DNA from: Chamaecyparis obtusa
Lineage: Eukaryota > Streptophyta > Pinopsida > Cupressales > Cupressaceae
Reading direction: 5' to 3'
NCBI GenBank assembly: GCA_027943335.1
Contig: BSBK01008428.1
Span: forward strand, 436,501 to 500,500
DNA length: 64,000 nt
The notes beneath the pieces are model-generated. The model did not search any database, was not told where the DNA came from, and saw only the letters and a program-made list of their open reading frames with translations. Positions 1 through 10,144 of this stretch are shown piece by piece; position 1 is the first letter of the stretch; each line of letters opens with the position of its first letter. The position numbers were made by a program, and so were the translations under genes.

Positions 1-69
1 ATCCTAGTCAATATATTTTACTCTCCTAAGAGTAACCTGAATATAGAAATACATCCAGTAATGCCAATA

Positions 70-612
70 TTATGCATGTTGATTTCCTTTTATCCTATTA
101 AGCAATATAACCAATTCAGCTACCTCATGCTTGAAATGATCTACAGTAAGTGGTTTTGGGAGCCTTGATCCTCCTTTCTGGGCTTTCAGCAACCAATGTT
201 GGTCTATCTCATTCCTATAAATTTGTCTCTTAGTGGAAAAGATTGATTGGGATGAGGGAATATTCCACACTTCATATGGGTCCTTTTTAGGGATACCCAT
301 TGCTTTCGAAACAACATCTCTGCTTATATAGACTAGTGGACTCCTATCTTTTTTTTTAATACACTTCTCTTCATAACTATATCTTTTTGCACACTCAAAA
401 ACTAGTTCTCGGCAAGGGGCCACTATAGGGAAAGCAACTGCATCAGTCAATCCACTTTGGATTGATTTTTCTAGCATGGAACTTGGAATGGGTTCCTTGA
501 ATCTACTTATAATCTCCTCTAAATCTTTGGTCTTGATCGGGGTATCCTCACAATCGGGTAAAGAGAAAATCAAAGTGGAAGTATTTCCAAAGTTTGGCAC
601 TGGGTTCTTCAT
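70..612 (-). CDS. accessory ORF of unknown function, 180 aa
   Basis: This is an uninterrupted 180-codon frame with no enzymatic domain that I recognise. It lies in the sense direction downstream of element A's integrase, where several plant retrotransposons carry an extra ORF. It is mixed hydrophobic and charged, with no clear signal peptide or membrane segment. Residues around 93-115 contain VYISRDVVSKAMGIPKKD, which resembles a motif in the long second ORF of element H (IKVTKKMIHRVTGYPKID). The start chosen is the ATG at 612; a TATA-like box lies about 220 bp upstream. It is one of the few pieces here without an internal stop. It could be a 3' accessory ORF of A or part of an older nested element. 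Function unknown. Confidence 0.5.
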   Translation of the reverse strand: MKNPVPNFGNTSTLIFSLPDCEDTPIKTKDLEEIISRFKEPIPSSMLEKSIQSGLTDAVAFPIVAPCRELVFECAKRYSYEEKCIKKKDRSPLVYISRDVVSKAMGIPKKDPYEVWNIPSSQSIFSTKRQIYRNEIDQHWLLKAQKGGSRLPKPLTVDHFKHEVAELVILLNRIKGNQHA

Positions 613-833
613 ATTGTCTCAAAAACTAGGAATAAACAAGGAAACACAGTAGCCTTATAGGATTTTGAATTTGACAAAGTAATGAGCTTCAACTGAAACA
701 AGGAGGCCAAAAAGAGAGACTAACCTAGTTTCTTATGCAATGCACTAAACTCTGAGAGGAGGGAAAGGTACCTTCTTCTGCATTGATTTCCTAAAATGTC
801 TCTGCCACTATGAACAAAGATGGCTAAGCCCCT

Positions 834-841
834 CTATTTAT
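834..841 (-). promoter_or_regulatory. TATA-like box upstream of the 70-612 ORF
   Basis: The minus strand reads GATAAATAGAGG here, about 225 bp before the ATG at 612. That is a plausible TATA position for an internal (non-LTR) promoter. A similar box stands about 200 bp before the second ORF of element H. There is no transcript evidence. Confidence 0.35.
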
Positions 842-1083
842 CACTAAGAAGTTTACAAATCTTAGGAGATCCACAATAATGGCTTGGGAGGTTTAATTAA
901 TGATGATGGGAAATTTGTGTAATTGAAACATTGAATGCCTACATTTTCCCATGAGTGAAGTGACACTCAGATGTCATTTCTATTAATTATGATATCCATG
1001 CCACGTGTGGATCTCATAATCACCTCCCAGCTATCTTTTTTGCCAAATCACCACTTTCAACTTTTACAAATTACAAATATCTG

Positions 1084-1415
1084 TTGAATCTTGAACCTTG
1101 AATTAGGAGATTTTATAGTTCAAGTTCAACAAGAAGGTGGGAGGACTACCCTTTGATATGATTTAATAAACTAAAGCAAAAATGACTAGCGGCAAGAAAG
1201 AAAGACAAAATAAAGGAAATAATCTTAGAAAATGATATCGTCCATTGAACTTTGAATCTTAAACTAGGAGGGTTCATAGTTCATAGTTCATTAGAAGAGT
1301 GCACGCTACAAAGACAACATGTCATTAAGCTTGCGAACAAAGAGGACTGGTCATACCAAAGGATGTTATTGAACCTTGAATCTTGAACTAGGAAAGTTCA
1401 AGGTTCAAGTTCAAG
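1084..1415. repeat. three copies of a ~46-bp imperfect hairpin repeat
   Basis: Three related copies start near 1084, 1245 and 1369. Each has a left arm like TTGAACCTTGAATCTTGAA, a short AGGA-containing loop, and a right arm like TTCAAGGTTCAAGTTCAA, so each can fold on itself. The DNA between copies is unrelated and the spacing is about 160 and 125 bp. The third copy is the most perfect. The region 613-1083 holds only the TATA-like box listed separately. Confidence 0.6.
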
Positions 1416-2698
1416 CAACAAGGTGTATATGCAAAGAACTAGAAACTTTAAGTGAAAGACACCTTGAAAGATTATGGGGTGATTCTGATAAAATTAGACC
1501 CCAGGATAATTTAACAAAATCTATTGGTAACAGTATGTATGCAATGTGGAATGCAATGATGGATAAATGCAATGTATGATTTAATTTATGTATGTAATGA
1601 ATGCACATGTATACGAAGATGTAGATGTAAATGTATGTGCATGAATTATGAGAATGCACTTTGATGGATGTAATGCAATGTATGTGGTACTAATCATCTC
1701 ATGTAGGATATCACAATACATGACAGGTACTAACCAAAAGAATGTTCTACAAGATCGAGAGTGAGGATCGGACACTTGTGCAGTCAAGGTGAACCCAGGA
1801 CGTGGAATGAGAACCCTCATACAAATTCAAGAGAATATAATAGAGAGAACCACAAAGTACTCTCGCAATGCAAGCCTAGAATGAAAATGCAAGCCTAAGC
1901 TAGATGGAATCCCTAGGACTTGGTTGCTGGACCCATTAGATAATTATCATCACTAAGCATTTTTGGTATTGGATGGTCATGATATGTCATACAAATCTCA
2001 CTAATATGACAATCATGAGAATATGAATATGACATTAGTCTTATATTTGTCATAATGAGGTGTAAGCATCAAGACACAAGAAGCCAGAATGACCTGAACA
2101 CTTATTCCTTTTGATTTAGCAAGTGAACATAAACATCAAAGCATAATTGCTACGATGACTTGAATATTTCTTGTGTACAAACACACCAAACATGTGAGAG
2201 TGCCTTCTTTTTTCCAAGTGGTTAATGAGTACAATAAGAATGCTTGCAGTGACCCTTACATTCACTTAGCAAGATGAGCATTTGAAGTTTCACTTGTAGT
2301 AGAAAGAAGTCACTCAAACAGACAAGGAGAAGAATCAATTTCACCAAAGTTTCCATATAAAAGGAGTCAAGGTACACATGGCCATCTAACACTAGATAGA
2401 GGCTCTCAAAGTGGACACCCATTTTAGATGGATTCATTGGATCATTGGAACTAAACTAGCAAACAAAAAGTAAAGAAATGATCACGCCCCCAGTTTTCAC
2501 ATCTCTCGGTTAGGATAGATGTCCTGGAGTTTCTCTAGGAGGAATGATAAAGTGAAAAGGCAAGCACACAAAAGAAAATCCCAGCATGCTTCATAAATTT
2601 TACACATTTAGTTTTCAATTTTAGCAGATCGATGTCGGATCAGAAGTATATAGTGTGCATGAGAAATCTCATCCGGATGGTGACTGTAGACAGACGCA
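1416..2698. other. non-coding region with ATG-rich simple sequence
   Basis: I find no supportable gene. Positions 1560-1690 are rich in ATGTATG/ATGCA words that create short chance frames. It is probably part of the long 3' untranslated region of element A. Confidence 0.4.
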
Positions 2699-3050
2699 GT
2701 GAGAACCAGTGGTGACTGATGCAAGAGAGATTCTCAAGGAGATATCATAGGGATAACAAAGTATCAATAGGTAGACTCAGTGAGAACCATAGGTGATTCA
2801 TATGAGGAAGATACTCAAGGAGAGAGATCTTAGAGATAGCTAAACATCAATAAGTAGACACTGTGAGAACCACTGGTGACTGATGTGAGGGGTATCCTAT
2901 AGCTAAGCATCAGTAGGAAGACATAGTGAGAACCACTGGTGACTGATGTGAGAAAGATACTCAAGGAGAGAGACCTCAGTGGTAGCTAGGCATCAGTAGG
3001 TAGACATAGTGAGAACCAATGGTGACTGATGTGAGGAAGATCCTCCGAAA
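2699..3050. repeat. tandem repeat, ~83-bp unit, about 4.3 copies
   Basis: The word GTGAGAACCA recurs at 2699, 2780, 2863, 2926 and 3009, giving spacings of 81, 83, 63 and 83 bp. Each unit continues with a GGTGACTGATGTGAG-like stretch, a GATACTCAAGGAGAGAGA stretch and a GCATCAGTAGGTAGACA stretch. The fourth interval has lost about 20 bp. The array lies between the end of A's pol and the accessory ORF. Positions 3051-3461 carry T-rich DNA with two loose copies of CACCTGTTTAC(C/A)AGGT(T/C)TTCACC and no gene. Confidence 0.85.
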
Positions 3051-3461
3051 AGATAGGACACTACCCCCTAGAGTATGACCAGTTTCAATCCATGTAGATT
3101 CAAGCATAAACTCGAAGGTAATTGAGAGCAACTGCATGAGCTAGAAAACTAAAGTAGGAAAGAAGGAAAGCAACTATATAGGGCCAAGCAGTGCTGTGAT
3201 AGGTATAGCATTGCAGAATAAGAGGCACCTGTTTACCAGGTTTTCACCATCTTGGCAGGATTTTATTGCTTTTGCTACCATGATTCCTATTTACCAAGTT
3301 TTCATCAATGGCACATTTTGTTTTTTTCAATTTTTTTGTATTTTTCAATTTTTCAATGTTTTTTGTATTATCAAGGCACCTGTTTACAAGGTCTTCACCA
3401 AGATAATAGATTTTTTTAGGACATTTTGCAATTTTTAGGATTTTTAGAATAGAGTATCTAC

Positions 3462-4028
3462 ATGAAGCATTCTAAGGATGTCTTAGATGTAGAATCACTT
3501 CAGATGCAGAGTGTTGATCAGCTCTTTGAGCTATTCCCTTTCAGTGGTAGAGAGTTGATAGGTGCCAGACCCAAACGCTATAGTAACAATATACAGACCA
3601 AGCCAATTTGGTTCAAACTTTCCCTCATGGATCTATTGTTATTGATTCTTAGGGTTCTCTCTCAGAATGAGATCACCTACTTGGAATTCCCTTGGTTTAA
3701 CTTTCTTATTGTAGCTCTTGGACATCTGCTTCTGATATCCTTGGAGATGACCAAACGCCACTTGTTGATGTTCATCCAGTCATTCTAGCTCTTGTAGCCA
3801 AGATATTCCAATGTCTTCATCAGTGATGAGGTCTTTCAAAGAGACTCACAAAGTAGGAATCTTGACCTCAATAGGTAGCACAGTATCTACTCCATAAACT
3901 AAACAAAATGGTGTGTCCCCTATTGGTGTTCGGATACTTGTTCGATAAGCCCATAGAGCTAGATTAATCTGGAGGTGCCAATCTCTACCATATTTGTGAA
4001 TTGTGTGGTGTAGGATCTTAAGGATCAC
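3462..4028 (-). pseudogene. element A integrase C-terminal part (broken)
   Basis: The upper part (3846-4028) translates to a typical gypsy integrase tail, including ALWAYRTSIRTPIGDTPF and LVYGVDTVLPIE. The lower part (about 3640-3800) continues with SYNKKVKPREFQVGDLIL, the conserved stretch before the GPY/F-like C-terminal domain, and then a degraded Tat-type end near 3462. It is out of frame with the integrase core on its right and carries internal stops. The domain normally helps bind target DNA or chromatin during insertion; this copy cannot be functional. Confidence 0.75.
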
Positions 4029-4117
4029 CTTGTTTGAGGATTTCGCCTATCCATTACCCTAGGGATAATAGATGGAAGACTGATGTTGAGTAATCTTGAA
4101 CTTAGAGCATAGTTATT

Positions 4118-4330
4118 TTAGGTCTTTATTCTTGAACTTCCCCCATTGTTAGTGATTATTAAGGAGGTTACACCATATCTATAGATGATGTAATTTAGGA
4201 TAAACATGGCTACTGATTTTCCATTTTCTATAGTTAGAGGTACTGCCTCAACCCACTTAGTGAAATAATCTATAGCAGTGATGATGAACTTATGTCCATT
4301 TGATGAAGAAGGGTGAATATAACCCACCAA
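4118..4330 (-). pseudogene. element A integrase catalytic core (broken)
   Basis: The fragment matches the retroviral-type integrase core. AIDYFTKWVEAVPL carries the first catalytic aspartate, and YRYGVTSLIITNNGG is the region of the second. There the usual D-N-G has become N-N-G, so a metal-binding aspartate is lost. It is in frame with the RT and RNase H pieces to its right but separated by stops. Confidence 0.8.
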
Positions 4331-4441
4331 ATCAAAGGCCTATTGTTGAAATGGCCAGAAAGTGATGAATGGAAGTAACTCCTTGGTAGGAATGTGAATT
4401 AGATTCCCATGAAGTTGACACTATTTGTAAGCCTTATCATA

Positions 4442-4696
4442 TTATATAGCTTCTTTTTCCATATCAGGCCAATAGTAACCAGCTCTAATAATTTTACAGG
4501 CCAGCGTCAAGTCACTCGAATGAGACCCATAGATGCCTTCATGTACCTCAACTAACACATGCTTAGACTCTTCAGGTTCTAAAAACCTAAGGAGGGTACC
4601 ATCTAGACCTCTCCTATACAAGTCATTAGCTATGATAACATACCGTGAAGCACTATGGATTAGGTGATGTTTCTCATTCCAGGTGTAAGTGTCCAA
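4442..4696 (-). pseudogene. element A integrase zinc-binding N-terminal domain (broken)
   Basis: The translation contains LVEVHEGIYGSHSS followed by YYWPDM, the usual signature of the integrase H2C2 zinc-binding domain of Ty3/gypsy elements. It lies just before the core in the expected order (minus strand) and in the same frame as the core and RNase H pieces. The cysteine end is cut by a stop at about 4442. Confidence 0.75.
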
Positions 4697-4966
4697 AACA
4701 ATCTAGTCATAGAGGTAGGAGTAGATATGATGGTATCAGGATGAATCATGTCCAATGATTGAATAGATCATCCTAGATTCAAGGGAGTCATGGGCTGGGT
4801 AGTGTAACATCTCCACCAGGAATTCATGTTAGAATTCATTTTCTAGCATTTGTAATATGGAAGCAAGAATAGCCATGGCATCGGCTACTTTGATTAAGGC
4901 TTTGTACTTAGAAATATTATTTGTACAAGGAAACAACATCTTGTATGCCTTTGGTAAAGAGTACCT

Positions 4967-5290
4967 CTATGGTGTAATGAATAATATTCTAGCACCTAAC
5001 CCATGTTGGGTAAATGATCCATCAAAGAACATAGTCCATGTCTGATGTGTGAGAAGCATTATGGACTCATCTAGAAACTCAATGCTCAATGGTTGATAAT
5101 CTGTGATAGGTGCGTCAGCCAGCTGATCTATAATCACTTGTCCTTTGAAGGCTTTTCTTTCTACATACTCAATATCAAACTCACTGAGTATGATGACCCA
5201 TTTCATCAATCTACCTATAAGGGCAGCTTTGTTGAGCAAGTATTTTAATGGATCAATCTTAGCAATAAGACATTTAGTGTGAGAAAGCAT
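4967..5290 (-). pseudogene. element A: end of first RNase H and start of second RNase H
   Basis: The first half continues the ordinary gypsy RNase H (LIGRLMKWVIILSEFDIEY, then the linker QVIIDQLADAP). The second half opens another RNase H-type domain with WTMFFDGSFTQHGLGA, where D-G-S is the expected first catalytic segment. This tandem arrangement is the known mark of the Tat clade. The second domain decays into stops between 4967 and 4700. Confidence 0.75.
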
Positions 5291-5305
5291 GTAGTGTCAC
5301 AAATA

Positions 5306-5578
5306 CTATGAAGAAAATACCACTACTAGGAAAGCTTTCTCAATGACAGAATAGTTCATTTCATAAGAGACCAAAGTTCTACTGATGTAATAAATAGCTC
5401 TTTCTTTGTTGTTCTGATCTTCTTGAGCCAGTAAGACACCTAGTGATGTGTCTGTAGCAAAGATATAGAGAATGAGTGGCTTCCCATGAATAGGAGGCAT
5501 TAATATTGGTGGATTTGCAAGATATTTTTTGATCTGTTGGAGCCCTTTCTCATAGTCTTTGTTCCACTCATAAGTCAC
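5306..5578 (-). pseudogene. element A first RNase H domain (broken)
   Basis: The reading WNKDYEKGLQQIKKYL, then PLILYIFATDTSLGVLLAQ and AIYYISRTL, is the RNase H region fused behind RT in gypsy pol. The domain degrades the RNA strand of the RNA/DNA hybrid during reverse transcription. It is in frame with RT upstream and with the next piece downstream, interrupted by stops. Confidence 0.8.
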
Positions 5579-5647
5579 ACCTTTATGTAGGGTTTTGGTG
5601 AATGGTTGTGACTTGTCTACTAGTTATGCAATGAAGCATCAGATAGA

Positions 5648-6061
5648 CTATAACCAGCCTTGGAGTCCTCTCATTTGACTGATGTTGCATGGTGGAGGCA
5701 TCTCCATAATGGCTTGAACTTTCTTAGGATCTACCTCTATGCCTTTTGCAGATATGATGTAACCCAATAGTTTACCAGATGTGACTCCGAAGGCACACTT
5801 TTTTGGGTTGAGCCTTAGACTAAATTGTTCCATTTGATCTAGTGTAGGACCTAGGTTTTCAAGATGTACTTTATGTTCCATGCTCTTAGCTAATGTATCA
5901 TCCACATAGTCTTCCATCATCTTATGCATCATGTCATGAAAGATAGTGATGATAGCTCTTTGATAGGTGGCTCTAGTATTTTTAAGTCTGAAGGGCATGA
6001 CATTCCAACAGAAAGTTCCCCAAGAACATGTGAAGGTTGTCTTTTCTTGGTCCTCTAGCAC
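5648..6061 (-). pseudogene. element A reverse transcriptase, C-terminal half
   Basis: It carries the core RT motifs: WNVMPFRLKNTRATYQRA (the fingers/palm motif usually MPFGLKNAGATYQR), then MMEDYVDDTLAKS with the catalytic Y-V-D-D, and LRLNPKKCAFGVTSGKLLGY. The catalytic aspartates survive although the piece is bounded by stops. It is the same frame as the 6071-6566 part, separated from it by a single stop. Confidence 0.88.
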
Positions 6062-6070
6062 AATTTTGAT

Positions 6071-6566
6071 CTAGTTGTAGCTAGAGAAATCGTCCATCAA
6101 TGAGTACATTTCATAGCTTGTTGTCATGTCTACAATCATGTCAATGTTAAGTAATGGGAAGTCATCCTTGGGAAAAGCTTTGTTCAAATATTGGAAATCC
6201 ATGTACACTCTGATAGATTTATCATGTTTAGAAACTAGAACAATATTAGAAATCCATTCTACATAGTTAATTACTCTGATGAAACCAGCCTTGAGAAGTT
6301 TTTCTAATTCAGCTTTGACTAAAAGTTCCACATGCAGGTGCATCTTACAAAGCTTTTGTTTGATATGTTTGATGCCTAGTGTAATAGATAAATGATGCAT
6401 AATCATATTAGGATCTAATCCAAGCATATCAAAATAAGTCCAAGCAAAGTTGATTTTCTTGCTTCGAAAGAAACTGGTGAATTCTTCTTTCTCTTTTATG
6501 GATAAGGACTGTGCCAAATGAATAATCTAAGGTGCAGCTTCCATACCCAGATTTATTGGTTGAGTT
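6071..6566 (-). pseudogene. element A reverse transcriptase, N-terminal half
   Basis: The translation contains FAWTYFDMLGLDPNMIMHHL, the usual start of Tat RT (FAWSY-DMPGLDP type), followed by a PVKQKLRRM-like region and RVYMDFQYLNKAFPKDDFPL, the primer-grip strand. The coding frame is cut on its right by TRIM 1 at 6567 and resumes beyond it. One in-frame stop lies near 6528. Confidence 0.85.
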
Positions 6567-6899
6567 TGTTGCAAAATGGTCAGCACTCCCCTCAGGATTC
6601 ATGACATGGCTTAACCACCTCATGTGTCTTCTATAAGTCTAGTGGTTGTATTGGAAATTAACAGGTTGATATTTTGGTGCAACGGTAACTACTACTTGTA
6701 ACAAGTGGTATCAGAGCTTGGTCATAGGTTTGAATCCCCTCGGGTAACACTAAGGGGGAGATCATTGCAAAATGGTTAGCACTCCCCTTGGGATTCATGA
6801 CATGGCTTAACCACCTCCTCTGTCTTCTATAAGTCTAGTGGTTGTATCGGGCATTAACAGGTCGATCTTTTGGTGCAACAAAAACCACTACTTGTAACA
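6567..6899 (+). mobile_element. TRIM-type miniature LTR element, copy 1 (333 bp)
   Basis: Two 137-bp direct repeats (6567-6703 and 6763-6899) flank a 59-bp core. The left one starts TGTTGCAAAATGG and both end TTGTAACA. The core opens with TGGTATCAGAGC at 6706-6717, complementary to the 3' end of initiator tRNA-Met, and ends with a polypurine run AAGGGGGAGA at 6752-6761. There is no coding capacity. Flanks GAGTT (6562-6566) and AAGTT (6900-6904) are a near-perfect 5-bp target duplication. The right repeat starts CA instead of TG. It is inserted in element A coding DNA just ahead of RT. Such elements depend on enzymes from others. Confidence 0.93.
6706..6717 (+). other. primer binding site of TRIM copy 1
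   Basis: TGGTATCAGAGC is the standard plant initiator-tRNA-Met primer site. It stands two bases after the left repeat. Confidence 0.9.
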
Positions 6900-6962
6900 A
6901 AGTTGGCAAAATGAGTATTGAAGATCTTTCTTGAAAATGACTTTGAAGTGTATCAATTATCC

Positions 6963-9900
6963 TGTTAGCACCTAGAAAAAAAATTCATGGCTCTAGCCTT
7001 TTTCTTCTAGTCCCTGCAGTCTTTTTTGTGTCTATGGCCTTGTAACCCTTGGTTCAAATATTCAAAAACTAGCCGTTGGTGCAAAAAAACCCTTTGAAAA
7101 ACCCTAGCCTTATTCTATTTTGATGTTACTTTTCGCAGGTCACTTAAGGGTCCTAATTCACATGTGTTTTATATTTTTGGTTGGCCCCATTTAAATTTTG
7201 CCTAAGTCTTTACCCCAGTGGCCTTTAATATTTTCCTATGGTCCCCAGCGCTTTATTTTTCCCAAAAAGCCTAAGTCATGCTTTATTTTTTTCCTATGTT
7301 TCAGCAACCTTTATTTTCCCTAGGCCTAGCTCTGACACCATCTCCATCTAATGGTGGGCATATCTTCTCAAGCGATGTGTTAGATGCACAAGATCTTGAG
7401 ATGGCCATTGATTCTTTGTATGACATTTCCTTCTTTTCAAGCGGGTCCACTTCCCAAGTATTCTGATTTGAAGGTTTTTTATTGGTCCACGTAGTATGAG
7501 GTGGAATCCTATTAGTGGGACTGGTCTTCTTGGCATTCAAGTGAGTTAAAGTCTAATTTGATCTTGTGGCTGTCATTATACCATTGATATAACATGCTCA
7601 ATTTTTAATGCAGTGGTATAGCGACAGTCGTTGATTCTCATAAGGAGGGTAGGTGGTTCCATTGACACGTATGCATAGTTAGCGGCTTCTGGTTGGTCCA
7701 TGTAGTAACACATTGGCATGTTGTCAGTGGGACCTAGTTTCTGAATGTGTCAGAGGGTCTTGATCCTATTAGAGAATCGATGAATGGCATATGATCTCAT
7801 CCAGTGTGTCAGAGGCTTAAGGTATAGCGATGGCCGTTGATTTTCCTGATGCGGGCCTAGTAGATTTCTCTATCTTTTTAGCGGTTCTAATAAATGTTTG
7901 CTTGGTTCACTAATTCATGTGATGATTTGGCAGAGGCTCTTAAGATTTAATGATTTGGTGTATAGTGTTCACGGAATCACTAACTTTTCTAGCGGTGCCC
8001 TCAAAGTTCTCGTGAATGGGCGAGGATCTCTTTGGTCGTGTGTTCGCCAAATAGAAAGAAGGGTAAAGGTTTGCTAGGATGTGGGATTGTCTGGTGATTC
8101 ATTATTGAGATGTCAATTTTTGACTGGCTGAGCTTTATGGTGATAGGGATCAGTCAGTGGGACCTGCAGAGAAGGATTTTTATCAATGGTCGGTGCATGG
8201 TCTTAAGGAATATTCTTACCCTATGAGATCATGCACCATCCATTGATCTCGCATCTTACTTGGACATGTTAGTGGGTCCTATGTCAGTGGTGACTGGGTG
8301 GAGATAGTAAATGATATAATGACATGTGGCAATTTGCAGGTGGGCCCAGGTGGGATCAAAGGGTCTTGGCGATTCTGACAAAGTGGTTAGTGGACCAATA
8401 AATTTTCAATGAGTTTCACTTATTCACAAAAAGGAAGTGGCGGTGTTCTAAATTGGTTAGTGGTTCAGTGAGTGTGTATTCGCATAATCGCTAAACTTTC
8501 TGGTGATTTTATAAAGTGTATCGTGAATTGGTGGAAGTCTTCTGTCGCTTGTTTGCTAGATGTGGGGCCAAGGCTAAATGTTTCCCTTCAATCACCAATT
8601 CACAGGGTTAAAGGTGGGTTAAGATTTTCATCCCACAAACAGGATATGCTTTGTCATGTGTTCACTTAAATTAACTCGAGGGTGGTAGTAAAGTTAAAAT
8701 CATAAAGACCACGAAATGATGGAATCAGACAGTCGGGACTTACAGTTGGTTTAGATTTGAATGTCGATCGCCGATTTGTCACAAGCACCATGGAAATGAC
8801 CATTATTATTCAAATTCAAATTTTTGAAGGGTTTCCAGTGACAAGAAGTACTAGAATTTATGGTTTTAACAGCTGATTTTGATTGGTTTGGTGGCGCTTA
8901 CTATTGTTGTGTGGTCCAGGGTGTGCCATGATCATCTGTAGGGTTTGTACCATGTGGTTTTGTGCTCGAGGCATGTTGTAGGTGGTTGAAAGGATTGACA
9001 TTTGGGGATGTTTATGTGATTCTCAGTACTTTCTTAATGAATTTATCATGATTAAGGATCAATCCAGGGCTTGTCTTCTCTTGGTTGCTTGGGTTTCTTT
9101 CCTGTAATATATTTTTAGCCATTTCCAGTTGGTTTGGTGGTTAAAACCCTAACCCTAGTTGTCCAAAGCTTGTTGCATCCTAGCCTGTTTAGGATTCCAA
9201 GGCAGCTAGTGGTATATATGGTTGAAGCTTTGATTTTGTAAGGATTCCTTCTTCTACAAATTTTGAGGAGAACTGGTTCCATGAAGGGTCCTTTTCCTGT
9301 AGATTTTCTCTACTTCTCTGCATATAGGGTGTTCTTCCTTCCTTTGTTGGTTTAGGGAATATAATACATGTTGTAATTGATTTGTCTTATGTATGAGGAT
9401 TCAATATATTCTTACTATTACTAAGCTATCTCCATTTGAATTCTAAATTCATTAATCATACATCAAGGGTGTTTGATTTTTCTGTTTGCATTGCCTATGT
9501 GTTTGCAAGTGGAGTTGTCTTCATAGAGATAACTGGTTTAGGATTGGTTTTCATGTATGTATGAGCTGAGGTATCAAAGATATGTCATGCTTGTCTTCCA
9601 GTGGATGTTGGTTAATGTATTATCTATTTATAGGTCTCTTCCAAGGGGAGGGTTAAAATCCTTTGAATGGGTAATAACATACTTGGATACACAAGTGGGT
9701 TGTTAAAGTGAGGTTTGGTCATGGTGTGTGATTGATGTTAGGCATCAACACATTGAGTACATTGTCTTCTTGTTTCATAGTTGTTTATTACAATAGGTTA
9801 TTTGACTCTGTGGCCCATTGGACAAGGCACTGGTCTATCAGGGACTTAGGACATCTCAAGGGTCCTTCAACCCATCTTCAAATCATTTACTTTCAGTTCC

Positions 9901-10139
9901 ACCCTTTCCCTTTCATATTGTTAGTATAGGTCTCTGGTCTTCAAACTCATTCTATGCAAGTAGGGCTATTGCATAAGATCTTGGTTTCATTTAGGTACAA
10001 GATACCTATAGGGGTTTGAAGACTATTCCACAATAATCTATCTGTAGGCCTATTGTTTATCATGAGGTGTCTTGAGTGTGAAGATAAGGCAATACCTGCC
10101 TGAGTGATGTGGAACTCAAAGAAGAAGGAGGATGTTTTC
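6963..10139. mobile_element. Element K: solo-LTR-like insertion in element A, 3.18 kb
   Basis: A 3,177-bp block without coding capacity separates A's linker from its RT. It starts TGTTAGCACC and ends ...GGATGTTTTC. It is flanked by TATCC on both sides (6958-6962 and 10140-10144), the 5-bp duplication expected of LTR-element integration. With block and one TATCC left out, the A frame reads through (...NQLMRIIDTLQSHFQ...). The final A of a TG...CA terminus would be missing. I find no internal repeats, primer site or polypurine tract, so a solo LTR is most likely, but a non-autonomous element is possible. Positions 9330-9420 look like an LTR polyadenylation region on the plus strand. Confidence 0.6.
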
Positions 10140-10144
10140 TATCC

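Noticed and set aside
693..724. Possible intron with donor GTTAGT and acceptor TTTCAG upstream of the 70-612 ORF
   Set aside because: Only 32 bp long, too short for a plant intron.
2699..3050. CRISPR-like array
   Set aside because: Whole units repeat in tandem with no unique spacers, and the DNA is plant nuclear.
7278..7540. Overlapping short frames on both strands in block K
   Set aside because: No similarity to any family I know, no neighbours in frame; chance ORFs in LTR-like DNA.
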